A stretch of DNA of 64,000 nucleotides from Sphingobacterium chuzhouense (GTDB lineage Bacteria > Bacteroidota > Bacteroidia > Sphingobacteriales > Sphingobacteriaceae), in NCBI RefSeq assembly GCF_014692525.1, contig NZ_JACNYL010000001.1:744001-808000 (forward strand). Direction: 5' to 3'. This document shows, piece after piece, positions 26,442 through 35,089 of the stretch; position 1 is the stretch's first letter; each line of letters starts with the position of its first letter. A program made the translations under genes and the position numbers. A model generated the notes under the pieces. The model worked only from the letters and a program-made list of their open reading frames with translations. It had not been told where the DNA came from and did not search any database.

Positions 26442-27542
26442 TTATTTCAATTCAAACTTTAATTTACTTTTTCCTTTATCTTTAGACGTCGCCAATGCAA
26501 TACCTCGGTTTCCCGCTTTATCGACGGCGCAATAATAATGATAAACAACACCTTTATACTTAATGACAAAAGACTTATGGGCATATTGGCTATCAAAGTC
26601 CTCCGAAGAATCGATAAGATTATCCCCCTGCCAATCCGTCCAATGGATCAAGTCTTTGGACGCCGCAAATCTATTAAACGCCCCTTCGCGGTCTTTCCAG
26701 AACGCACCGAAATAAAACATTACCCAGGTATTATTGATGCGCTGGATCATCGGGTCGCCCGTAATTCCCACCGGATGATGTACGACGGGTTCCTGTAAAT
26801 AGCGTTTCCAGGTTTTCATATCGTCCGAAACGGCCATGCCTATACGTTCATACCAGCGTGTCGGTTTATTGTTTTCCAACGAATCGCCCACGGCATTGTA
26901 ATACATAATAAAACGGTGCCCGGTATTTCTTTTCTTATCTTCCACCACGTAGCTTTTAAAAAGCTTGTGACGGTTCTCCCACCAACGCACATCCTCATCT
27001 TTACTCGTCAAAACGGGTTTATCCAACCGTTGCCATTCCATCGGCTTAACTGGCTTCTCGGCTGTATATGCCATACCGATTGCCAGCGGTTCCGGTTCGT
27101 ATCCTACGGATGCTCCGCCAAAATAGGACATCCAATATTTTCCATCGTAGGTATGGAGCTTGTAATTCCCTCCCCATTTTATATCTATGAGCGCGTTGTA
27201 ACCCGCCCGTTGTTTACTGTCCCACTTATCGCCTTCTTCTTTTGACATTTGTTTGCCCAAAACCTTCCATTCCAATAAATTTGTGCTTTCTGCCAACCAG
27301 GTTTCATAGCCCTCTCCATCAAAGACAATATAGGTCATGTACCATTTCTTACCATCGCGATACACACTTGGACAATCCATCAGATCTCCCTTTTGCTGCG
27401 GGGTCAACACCAATCCATATTTATAGGGTGTTTTGACCTCCTGATAAAGTTGCTCCATTTCGAATTCGGAAACGGCAGTCGGTTGTGCCAAGCCCATGTT
27501 CGCAACCCATACCATAAAAAACAATGCACCTATTCTCTTCAT
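26442..27542 (-). CDS. Secreted five-bladed beta-propeller glycosidase (GH43/GH130/GH32-like)
   Basis: A 366-residue exported protein. The start at 27542 opens a signal peptide, MKRIGALFFMVWVANMGLAQ; an upstream in-frame ATG at 27602 would only add residues overlapping the GH78 gene. The body has propeller blades beginning LMDCPSVYRDGKKWYMTYI, then GYNALIDIKWGG, GITGDPMIQRINNTWVMFY and SFVIKYKGVVYHYYCA. The two Asp in DCPSV and GDPM are plausible catalytic residues. The fold is shared by GH43, GH32, GH117 and GH130, and I cannot choose among these safely. It is between GH78 and GH2 and so should act on the same oligosaccharide. Confidence 0.72.
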   Translation of the reverse strand: MKRIGALFFMVWVANMGLAQPTAVSEFEMEQLYQEVKTPYKYGLVLTPQQKGDLMDCPSVYRDGKKWYMTYIVFDGEGYETWLAESTNLLEWKVLGKQMSKEEGDKWDSKQRAGYNALIDIKWGGNYKLHTYDGKYWMSYFGGASVGYEPEPLAIGMAYTAEKPVKPMEWQRLDKPVLTSKDEDVRWWENRHKLFKSYVVEDKKRNTGHRFIMYYNAVGDSLENNKPTRWYERIGMAVSDDMKTWKRYLQEPVVHHPVGITGDPMIQRINNTWVMFYFGAFWKDREGAFNRFAASKDLIHWTDWQGDNLIDSSEDFDSQYAHKSFVIKYKGVVYHYYCAVDKAGNRGIALATSKDKGKSKLKFELK

Positions 27543-27549
27543 TATTTTA

Positions 27550-30312
27550 TTACTTTTTAATATCGTATATCCCCGACCCCAGTTGAATTTCCAGCCCATC
27601 ATCTGTTAAGGTATGCTCCTGTGTCTCTACTATTTTTCCGTTGATTTGATAATCGGAAGATGGTGGAAGTACTAACGTACAACGGCTGTTTACCGGAATT
27701 TCCACTTGATAACGCTCTCCATCTTGCTCAAACCGTACTAACCCGTAAGGGCTTTCAAAGGTGACAGCTCGTTGTTTTACCACATCGAGCATCTTAGGTG
27801 ATATACGTAAATGTTTATAAGCTATGGATCCCTTCTCTTGTCCTAATCCGCCTAATCGTGTATGAAACCATTCCATCAAATGCCCTAACATAAAATGGTT
27901 ATTGGATACGGTTGGCAATGCTGCCCAGGACTCGGTTAATGCGGTTGCTCCCTGACGTATCTGATAGCCATATCCCGGCCGGGTATCGTCGTTGTGCATC
28001 GCATAGACCAAATCATCACGCCCGGCTTGCTGCAAAGCCTGTAACAAATAACGGTGACCAATATCACCTGCTGTAAAACTTGTGTCTCTGTTTGCAATAT
28101 CTTTTACAAGATTTGCCAATACCTTATCCTTATTCGTTTCATCGACTAATCCCATGTACAATGCCATCGAGAGAGCCGTTTGACTTCCGGAACCGTACAT
28201 CGCATCTGTTTCGTTATAGAATTTAGCATTAAATGCTTTATAAACGCCCTGTTGGAGTGAATCAGCGTATAGCTTATATTCTTCATCTTCCAATAGCTCC
28301 GCGATCTCACCCATAATTTTCCAATTATAATAGTAGATAGCCGTAGCCGTGATACCTGGTGTTGTCAGTTGAGAAAAGCCCGGACGTTCCGGTCCGAGGT
28401 CGTACCAATCTCCCAATCCTTGATAAAGTATATTATCTTTTGCTTTTCCTTTCAGATAATTCATATACTTTTTCATCATCTCATAATTATCCGTCAGAAA
28501 GGCTTTGTTGCCATACCATTGGTAGGCATACCAAGCTAATATAATCGAACTCGAGCCCCACTCAGGTGAATCGCGAAACACATCTCCGCCCCAATCAAAA
28601 TGAACATATTCAGGTGCCGTTTCAGGCACCAATCCCTCTTCGGTTTGCGACTGGCGCATATCGCCCAGCGATTTGGCAAATAAACGTTCCACATCAAAGT
28701 TATACTGCACCGAAGGCCCCATAAGATGGAGCTGTTCCAGCCAGCCTAACTTTTCCCTATGAGGACAATCGGTAAAGACACTGACCATATTGCTCTTTAT
28801 CCCCCAGTTGATCAGCGTATGTATCTGATTAAACAGGGTATCTGATGACTGGAAACTTCCGATCTGACGTGCACCGTTCCGAATGTGCTCCGCAGTGATG
28901 TCTTCTACGGTTATCTGCTGATTGTTAGCGGGCATCAACCGGACTTCCGCATAGCGAAATCCGTAATAAGTAAAGCGTGGTCGCCAACTGACTTCGCCAT
29001 CTTGGGCAAACACATATTGGTAGTAGTAAGGGCTTCCGGAGTGTTTTTGATTCGCACGCCCTTCCTCATTCAACAATTCTGCTGGATAAATCCGAACGGT
29101 ATCCCCCTGATGACCTTTCATTTTGATATGCACAACCCCGGATGCATTCTGTCCGAAATCATAGACGTGCAGGTGCTCGTTTATCCGGTTGACAGATTGC
29201 GGTTTAAATTGCTCCATAATCCGAACAGGTTCTGTTTCCTGTACGCGTAGGGTTGGTCCGTCTGCCAACAATACAGCATCCCAAGCCGAATCGTCAAAGT
29301 CCGGCTCACTCCAATTAAGGGGTAATACATGTTCATCATAATCTTCTCCTCCATACATGCTTGAAAACGTAATGGGAGAGCGATGTACTTTCCAGCTTTC
29401 GTCGCTGTCGATCACTTCTTCGCTGCCGTCAACATACCGGTTGACCACCTTTATTTTTAGCTTCGGTAAACCAAACGCGACTTTATGTTTTTGATATCGT
29501 CCCTTAATCGGTGGTATATAATAAAATCCATTTCCCAGCATGACGCCAATGGTATTTTTTCCTTTCTGCCAATGCTCCGTTAAGTCATACACGACATAAT
29601 AAGCTTCTTTATCATATTTTGTCCAACCGGGCTGTAAAACGGCATCGTCCACATGCTGACCATTCATCAGCAATTCATAATGACCAAGTCCGGAAATATA
29701 AGCGATGGAGGATACAATCTTTTTATCTAGCTCTACATTCTTTCGAAAAACAGGCAAATCATAATTTTTATCAATACGGAGCTTGCTGGAACTTAATGGC
29801 AAGGGATTCACAAGCGAATCCGGTAATACCTCTTTCGTAATCCATTGGGCCTCTCCCCAATCTGAAGTCGATAATAATCCGGTGTGAAAGCGTTGTATCT
29901 CACTCTCTGCCACATTGCCCCGGTTATCTTTTATCGCTACACGAATGTAATAGGTCGTTCCTATTTGAAGATTCTCCCCTTCATACGTGTTGTATAACGA
30001 CTGTTCTGTCGCCACCCAATCAGAATCCCATAAAATAGACTGTGTCTTCGACAGATCATCCTCTGTACTCACCGTGATTCTATAACTGGTCTGCATGACG
30101 TCATGCTCCTCACTCTGAAGTTTCCAACTAAATGACGGCGTTAGCGTATTGATGCCCATCGGATTTTCCCTTCCTTCTATCAACACATTTGTCACTTGTA
30201 ATTTCCTGGACGCAGAACAGCTCATTAGCCCTATCAAAATAAAGGGAATAAATAAGCAAAAAAATATGCCTTGATAAAGGTTAAGACCTTTCCGACTATA
30301 TAAAATTTTCAT
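27550..30312 (-). CDS. GH78 alpha-L-rhamnosidase I
   Basis: A 920-residue lipoprotein with lipobox LMSC near residue 32. Domains in order: an N-terminal fibronectin-like domain (ENPMGINTLTPSFSWKL), Bac_rhamnosid_N (FRKNVELDKKIVSSIAYISG onward), the rhamnosidase jelly roll (YDFGQNASGVVHIKMKG), the (alpha/alpha)6 catalytic barrel and a C-terminal jelly roll ending in a SPYGLVRFEQDG segment. The acid Glu is in DCPHREKLGW near residue 513 and the base Glu in ALTESWAALP near residue 790. The usual GWxGD sequence is GWLEQ here, with Glu in the place of Asp. It releases L-rhamnose from glycans in the periplasm or at the surface. It is the first gene of its block, after a 117-base spacer. Confidence 0.93.
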   Translation of the reverse strand: MKILYSRKGLNLYQGIFFCLFIPFILIGLMSCSASRKLQVTNVLIEGRENPMGINTLTPSFSWKLQSEEHDVMQTSYRITVSTEDDLSKTQSILWDSDWVATEQSLYNTYEGENLQIGTTYYIRVAIKDNRGNVAESEIQRFHTGLLSTSDWGEAQWITKEVLPDSLVNPLPLSSSKLRIDKNYDLPVFRKNVELDKKIVSSIAYISGLGHYELLMNGQHVDDAVLQPGWTKYDKEAYYVVYDLTEHWQKGKNTIGVMLGNGFYYIPPIKGRYQKHKVAFGLPKLKIKVVNRYVDGSEEVIDSDESWKVHRSPITFSSMYGGEDYDEHVLPLNWSEPDFDDSAWDAVLLADGPTLRVQETEPVRIMEQFKPQSVNRINEHLHVYDFGQNASGVVHIKMKGHQGDTVRIYPAELLNEEGRANQKHSGSPYYYQYVFAQDGEVSWRPRFTYYGFRYAEVRLMPANNQQITVEDITAEHIRNGARQIGSFQSSDTLFNQIHTLINWGIKSNMVSVFTDCPHREKLGWLEQLHLMGPSVQYNFDVERLFAKSLGDMRQSQTEEGLVPETAPEYVHFDWGGDVFRDSPEWGSSSIILAWYAYQWYGNKAFLTDNYEMMKKYMNYLKGKAKDNILYQGLGDWYDLGPERPGFSQLTTPGITATAIYYYNWKIMGEIAELLEDEEYKLYADSLQQGVYKAFNAKFYNETDAMYGSGSQTALSMALYMGLVDETNKDKVLANLVKDIANRDTSFTAGDIGHRYLLQALQQAGRDDLVYAMHNDDTRPGYGYQIRQGATALTESWAALPTVSNNHFMLGHLMEWFHTRLGGLGQEKGSIAYKHLRISPKMLDVVKQRAVTFESPYGLVRFEQDGERYQVEIPVNSRCTLVLPPSSDYQINGKIVETQEHTLTDDGLEIQLGSGIYDIKK

Positions 30313-30429
30313 CTAGTTGTATTATCTTATCATGGAAATCGACGAATCGAGTAAAAAACGTGATTTTCTAGTCAAGATATTAAAAAGCCTATACGCCGGC
30401 ATCCTGTACTGTCCTGCTCACCTCCTACA
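30313..30429. other. 117-base spacer between DUF1537 kinase and GH78 genes
   Basis: This is one of the longer spacers on the minus strand and separates the DeoR-led operon from the GH78-led locus. It probably carries the promoter for GH78. On the minus strand GCC-N8-GGC is followed by TTTTT, but a 3-base-pair stem is too short to call a terminator. No gene was seen. Confidence 0.4.
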
Positions 30430-31803
30430 TTAATCGCCGTTTTCCATCCTTAAAAAATAATCCAAATCACCAACCTGGCCACCTTTAAAATTGATGGTTA
30501 CGCCATGGATGTGTGCCTTTTTGGCGTGTATACGACAGAGTGGTGCCCCCGGTACAATCGGAGCGACCATTTCCACGGCTTCAATGCCGAATTCCCGTGC
30601 AAACAAACTTGACGTGTCACCCCCAGCGACAACCAACCGTTCCAGTACAAAAGATTGCAACACGTGATCTGCAATCTGCGCTAAAGCTTTTCCATATAAC
30701 CTTGCCGTACGGGTATTGATTTCGTATCCTCCTGCTCCCTGTTGTGTCAATACATTCCGGGTTCCTTCTACCCGAGTGTCATCCGGCCCGATGCTGGTGT
30801 GCACGATAACACTTTTACCTTGCTGCATATCGTGTAATACCTTTTCTGCTATCGAAACAATATACATTTCATTTGATCCGGATAGCAGTTTCTCTCCGCT
30901 GACAGCGACTTCTGCGAATCCATTTTCCAAAGCATGTTCAATCTGCCGACCTGTTACTACCGCGCAACTTCCAGAGAGCACCAACAGCGGCGTTGCAGGT
31001 TTCAGCTGCGGCCACTCTACACGCGGCAATAGCTCGCCGGTCTTTTTCCAGGAAGCACATAATGCTTTCGACACGGCCGATGACCCGACCGAAAAAAGTG
31101 GTTGATGCTGTTTAGACAACCGTTCCAATACCTCTCCGATCTTTTCCAGATGCTGTTCTGTCATTACGTCAAATAAAACGACGGTTGTCTTTTCCTCTTT
31201 CTCGTCTACCTGCGAAACGATTTCTGCTGCGGATTGTTCCAATTGCGTCACATCCACCAAGGATATCTTTTTTCCTGTCTGCTGCGCCAAATGGCGTCGA
31301 AGATCGCTTTCTTTCGCTGGCGTAACCGGATGTTTGGACATACTGGGGTGCCTATCCAACCGAAAGACTTCTCCTTTTTGTCCGGTGCCCATACGGGCAA
31401 ACAGGTTTCCGAAAGCGCAAAATCTGCCGAGGTAAGGCGCCCCAACAATCAATGGCACCACATGAGCAGAAAATGTTTCCGCTCCGATATCGATCGCTTT
31501 ACCTATACTTCCTACGTCTGGCGAAGAATCAAACGTGGAGCATACCTTATAATGAACATGTCTTATTTCCATTTTGGAAAATAAATCAAACACCGCTTTC
31601 AGTTCCTTCTCGATTTCTCCCGTTGGAAGCGTTCGCGTCATGCCTGCAACACCGATGGCTTGTTTATCTTCAAAGGTTTTTAATTGATCTTTCGTGGGTA
31701 TTCCTGTAAACAAAACCGTGTCCAGTCCCATTTCCTCCAATGTCTCTAATGCATCGGTAGAACCGGTAAAGTCATCTCCAAAAAAAGCTATTTTATAGGC
31801 CAT
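30430..31803 (-). CDS. DUF1537-family acid-sugar kinase I (3-oxo-isoapionate kinase candidate)
   Basis: A 457-residue cytoplasmic kinase. I choose the start at 31803 (MAYKIAFFGDDFTG), 10 bases after the RuBisCO-like stop, because the earlier ATG at 31830 would add residues that overlap that gene and do not look like the family. The N-terminal domain has GDDFTGSTDALETLEEMG; the C-terminal domain has VVAGGDTSSLFAREFGI and INFKGGQVGDLDYF, the nucleotide-binding part. DUF1537 kinases phosphorylate four-carbon acid sugars, and OiaK members phosphorylate 3-oxo-isoapionate, whose product is used by RuBisCO-like proteins. The tight pairing with a RuBisCO-like gene fits OiaK, but a related substrate is possible. 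Confidence 0.85.
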   Translation of the reverse strand: MAYKIAFFGDDFTGSTDALETLEEMGLDTVLFTGIPTKDQLKTFEDKQAIGVAGMTRTLPTGEIEKELKAVFDLFSKMEIRHVHYKVCSTFDSSPDVGSIGKAIDIGAETFSAHVVPLIVGAPYLGRFCAFGNLFARMGTGQKGEVFRLDRHPSMSKHPVTPAKESDLRRHLAQQTGKKISLVDVTQLEQSAAEIVSQVDEKEEKTTVVLFDVMTEQHLEKIGEVLERLSKQHQPLFSVGSSAVSKALCASWKKTGELLPRVEWPQLKPATPLLVLSGSCAVVTGRQIEHALENGFAEVAVSGEKLLSGSNEMYIVSIAEKVLHDMQQGKSVIVHTSIGPDDTRVEGTRNVLTQQGAGGYEINTRTARLYGKALAQIADHVLQSFVLERLVVAGGDTSSLFAREFGIEAVEMVAPIVPGAPLCRIHAKKAHIHGVTINFKGGQVGDLDYFLRMENGD

Positions 31804-31813
31804 AACGCTTCTT

Positions 31814-33073
31814 TTATCTGGTCTTTCCAAATTTCTCTACGGCCTGTTGTACAGCAGGGAATTTTCGTGTCGCTTCCGCTAATGTCAAACCTTCCACTGC
31901 CGCTTCCCAAGCCTGTTTAATCGCGCTTACACCGCTACCGATGCCACCGGGATGTGCCATGATACCGCCACCGGCAAGATATAAGTAATCCGTAGTCTGC
32001 GTTAGTTTGTACGTATCTATCGCCTGACCGCCCCATTGCCCGGAAGAAAGAACCGGCAATGCCGGTAATACGCCAGCCATTGGTGTTAAACAGGCTTTTA
32101 TGGAGCTTACCACCGATTCATCCGATTCCCAGAATTTATTCCGAATACCATTGACATGCAATTGATCTACACCTGCCAGTCGCCATAATTTTTGATACGC
32201 CGAAAATGACACACCCAACAATGGATGCCGGTTAAGCATTCCCCAACCGTTGCGATGCCCGTGGATGGTCAGTTGCCCGATATCTGCGATACGCTTGACA
32301 GCGGTTAATCCCGCACTATACAAACTTACCATCGCGCAGCTTCCGCCTGCCTGCACGATCGTTTCATAGTTCCGCAACATATTGTCCATCTCATCACTGA
32401 TGTTGAATGCATACATCACTTTCTTTCCGGTTTTATCCTGATGTCTGTTCAGTACTTCCATGACCGCTTGCACGCGATCGGCGAACGGAGAATTACGCGT
32501 AGATCCCATCAACTCGTCGTCTTTGATAAAATCAATACCGGCTTCTGCCAACTTTTTTACGAGATCCGCCGTATCCGCGATGGTTAAACCAACACTCGGT
32601 TTGATAATAGTTCCAATTAAAGGTGTTTTTGCCTCGTTGGAAATAAGTTCCGCCGTTCCACGAATACCGAATTTAGGACCACGAAATTGTGTTGTATAGC
32701 TGTCTGGTAATTGAATGTCCACCAGCTTAATACCCGTAAACTGCCGTAACTCGTATAAATTACCCATGAGCGTCGAGCATAGCACCGGTAGGTTTGTCCC
32801 AAAATTAGCTACAGACCAAGATACGGTGACCTTACCTCGATAATATTTTTCGAAATGCAATTGTTCTCCCGATAGCGACGGTTGCGAAACCGTCTCTAGC
32901 TCTGTAATACGTTCTACACGGGCAGCATACTGCATCTTTAATTCCTCCGTTTCGCCCGGTATGGCTACAAACGTACCCGACGACTGTTCCCCTGCCATCA
33001 CGGCAGCAGCATCTGCCAGCGGATATGGTGTCTCTACATAGTAAGTCGCTTCAATTCTATCCATGCTCTTCAT
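31814..33073 (-). CDS. RuBisCO-like protein (form IV), acid-sugar phosphate decarboxylase/transcarboxylase candidate
   Basis: A 419-residue RuBisCO large-subunit homologue. Most active-site positions are kept: Lys158 in GTIIKPSVGL (RuBisCO K175), Lys184-Asp185-Asp186-Glu187 in DFIKDDE (the carbamylated Lys and metal ligands), the HGHR segment at 271-274, SSGQWGG near 345 and AGGGIMAHPGG at 367-377. Lys313 in HVNGIRNKFW may align with loop-6 Lys334. The surroundings are far from photosynthetic RuBisCO and there is no phosphoribulokinase. Known members linked to DUF1537 kinases act on 3-oxo-isoapionate 4-phosphate as decarboxylase (OiaT) or transcarboxylase/hydrolase (OiaX). The start overlaps the upstream transporter by 17 bases; ATG at codon 4 is an alternative. 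Confidence 0.88.
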   Translation of the reverse strand: MKSMDRIEATYYVETPYPLADAAAVMAGEQSSGTFVAIPGETEELKMQYAARVERITELETVSQPSLSGEQLHFEKYYRGKVTVSWSVANFGTNLPVLCSTLMGNLYELRQFTGIKLVDIQLPDSYTTQFRGPKFGIRGTAELISNEAKTPLIGTIIKPSVGLTIADTADLVKKLAEAGIDFIKDDELMGSTRNSPFADRVQAVMEVLNRHQDKTGKKVMYAFNISDEMDNMLRNYETIVQAGGSCAMVSLYSAGLTAVKRIADIGQLTIHGHRNGWGMLNRHPLLGVSFSAYQKLWRLAGVDQLHVNGIRNKFWESDESVVSSIKACLTPMAGVLPALPVLSSGQWGGQAIDTYKLTQTTDYLYLAGGGIMAHPGGIGSGVSAIKQAWEAAVEGLTLAEATRKFPAVQQAVEKFGKTR

Positions 33074-34391
33074 TTATTTTTTTATAGTTCACTCGGTCTT
33101 CCTTTACCAAATTCTTCAACCGATCTTCTTTTTCTTGTTTTCTCCTCCAATAATTCGCCAATATAGACCCCGAAATATTCATCCAAGGACTAAACACCGC
33201 CGCGGCTAAACCTACGGTACCCAACTTTCCCATGCTTCCTGCCAACCCACTTGCCATTCCACCATTCTGCAATCCAACCTCCAATGCCATTGCTCTTGCC
33301 GAGTATTCGTTCAAGCCAAACAGTTTGCTAAACCAATAACCAAAAAAGTATCCGGCTCCATTATGGATAACGGCCGCAAGAAACAATACTGCTCCTATTT
33401 CCATCAGATATTGTTGCCCGGCAGCCGTAGTTACAGCCGTGAAATACACAATCCCGAACATCGAAAAATAAGGCATGCGTTTGTCCAGCGAAGGAAGTTT
33501 TTTTGTTAAGAGATGATAGCCGAATCCCACCGGTATGGCCCCCAGCATAAAGCATAATGCTTCTATGATAATCATCCCAGTGGACGGAAATACCGTAGAC
33601 AGATAATCCCAGAAATAGCCAACTGTCAGTAGTATCAATAAGATAACTATAGCGGATTTTTTGGTAGACTGATACATCGAAAGTGGTGCTGTTTTTAGAT
33701 AATCATGCAACAAACCCGCTCCGATAGGCACAATCATGATTTTAATAATTTCCATCGCCATTTCCAAAAAACTGACCTCCACCATGGTACCTGCATACAC
33801 TTTCATCATAAAAGGCGTCATAATGGGTGCTAATATCGTAGTAAATGCGGTTACGGTTACGGATAGTACGAGGTTGGCTTTTGCGATATAGGCCATCACA
33901 TTAGAAGCTAATCCACTGGAACAACTACCGATTAAAATAACCCCGGCAGCTATTTCTGGTTCGAAATCAAAAACTCGCGTGAGCAGAAAACCCACTAACG
34001 GCATAATCGTAAACTGCGTGGCGAGTCCAATGGCGACCCCTTTTCCCGAAGCGCCAATCCGTGTAAAATCTTGCACTTTCATCTGTATCCCCATGCCGAA
34101 CATCACCAGCTGGATAACGACCAGGATGAGCCATTTATTTCGCATATCGAACTCACCAATATGCAATATACGGTCGGGAAAAGTCATGCCTGCCACAACC
34201 GCAACAATAATCCACATCGTGTATTGATAGCCCTTCGTTGCTTGAAAAGCCCCCATTCCGATAGCGCCGAAAATACTCCCGGCCAGTAACGCCTGCCGGA
34301 AGTACGGAAATCCATCGACCAAAAGCCCGATACTAGCTATGACAATACCAATTCCTGCCAACCCTAAACTCCATAACCTCCATTTACTCAT
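33057..34391 (-). CDS. BASS-type (bile acid:sodium symporter superfamily) organic-anion transporter
   Basis: A 444-residue inner-membrane protein with about ten helices plus an N-terminal extension of two or three helices. The family motif region is present: VMFGMGIQMKVQDFTRI near residue 95, GLATQFTIMPLVGFLLTRVF near 122, and ILIGSCSSGLASNVMAYIAKANLVLSV near 152, with Ser- and Gly-rich sodium-site sequence; GLQNGGMASGLA appears near 370. BASS proteins couple sodium to uptake of organic anions such as bile acids, pyruvate or pantoate. Set between a RuBisCO-like protein and a racemase homologue, it probably imports or exports the sugar acid of this pathway. The tail is rich in Lys and Glu. Confidence 0.85.
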   Translation of the reverse strand: MSKWRLWSLGLAGIGIVIASIGLLVDGFPYFRQALLAGSIFGAIGMGAFQATKGYQYTMWIIVAVVAGMTFPDRILHIGEFDMRNKWLILVVIQLVMFGMGIQMKVQDFTRIGASGKGVAIGLATQFTIMPLVGFLLTRVFDFEPEIAAGVILIGSCSSGLASNVMAYIAKANLVLSVTVTAFTTILAPIMTPFMMKVYAGTMVEVSFLEMAMEIIKIMIVPIGAGLLHDYLKTAPLSMYQSTKKSAIVILLILLTVGYFWDYLSTVFPSTGMIIIEALCFMLGAIPVGFGYHLLTKKLPSLDKRMPYFSMFGIVYFTAVTTAAGQQYLMEIGAVLFLAAVIHNGAGYFFGYWFSKLFGLNEYSARAMALEVGLQNGGMASGLAGSMGKLGTVGLAAAVFSPWMNISGSILANYWRRKQEKEDRLKNLVKEDRVNYKKINEEHG

Positions 34392-34410
34392 CGCGTCTTT
34401 GTTATTTCTT

Positions 34411-35073
34411 TTACGATTCGTTGCATAAAGCCGCTACATAATCTACCGCGATACCCGGACTACTAAATATCGGCACCTTCTGCTCACTTTCGGGTATCTG
34501 ACTGACAACGCGAGCCATCGATGCTTGTGCCAACAGAATCACATCAACTTGTTCCGACAATTCTTGAAGCGCCTGTCTGACCATTTCGTCATGTTTATCG
34601 GCATCACCGTTCATCAGGGCTTCAAAAGCACCGTCACATAATCGGCTTACCAACGTCACTTCTTTCCCGGCTTTTTGCGCCCTGCGTAAAACAAGGTCGC
34701 TCGTCGGTTCCAAGGTCGTGGGCAATGTCGCGACCACGCCTATCCGCTTTCCTTCCGCAACCGCGCGATCAGTCATGGGCTGATCGACACGGAGAACAGG
34801 CACTCTGGCTTTTTCTGCAGCCTGTTCTACTGCCCTGCCAATCGATGAGCAGGTCACCACAATCAAGTCAGCACCGGCGTCTTCTGCTGATTTGACATAA
34901 TTAATCACGCGCTGTGCTGTCTTATCTTCCAATCGTCCTTTTTCAATTACGTCTTTAATTAAACTATCGTCGACGATATTGAATACTTCCGCCTGAACTG
35001 ATTTTTCCTTGAACAACTGTTGAAATACCGGCACGAGTGTAGCCGATGTATGGATAAGTCCTATCTTTTTCAT
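34411..35073 (-). CDS. Asp/Glu racemase superfamily protein with a single catalytic-type cysteine
   Basis: A 220-residue cytoplasmic protein with the two-lobed Asp/Glu/hydantoin racemase fold: MKKIGLIHTSATLVP at the N-terminus, DLIVVTCSSIGRA at 69-81, GKRIGVVATLPTTLEPTSDLV at 108-127 and DVILLAQASMARVV at 177-190. The first lobe keeps Cys75. At the second catalytic site, where racemases have LGCT, this protein has LAQAS and no Cys. One-Cys members such as arylmalonate decarboxylase perform decarboxylation, though there the retained Cys is the other one. It lies between the FGGY kinase and the BASS transporter. It may be a decarboxylase, isomerase or epimerase of the acid-sugar pathway. The reaction is unknown. 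Confidence 0.8.
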   Translation of the reverse strand: MKKIGLIHTSATLVPVFQQLFKEKSVQAEVFNIVDDSLIKDVIEKGRLEDKTAQRVINYVKSAEDAGADLIVVTCSSIGRAVEQAAEKARVPVLRVDQPMTDRAVAEGKRIGVVATLPTTLEPTSDLVLRRAQKAGKEVTLVSRLCDGAFEALMNGDADKHDEMVRQALQELSEQVDVILLAQASMARVVSQIPESEQKVPIFSSPGIAVDYVAALCNES

Positions 35074-35089
35074 ATCACTATATTTTTGT

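Noticed and set aside
31814..33073. Reading the RuBisCO-like gene as a carbon-fixing RuBisCO
   Set aside because: There is no small subunit, phosphoribulokinase or activase, the SGG and loop-6 regions differ from form I-III patterns, and all neighbours are sugar-acid catabolism genes.
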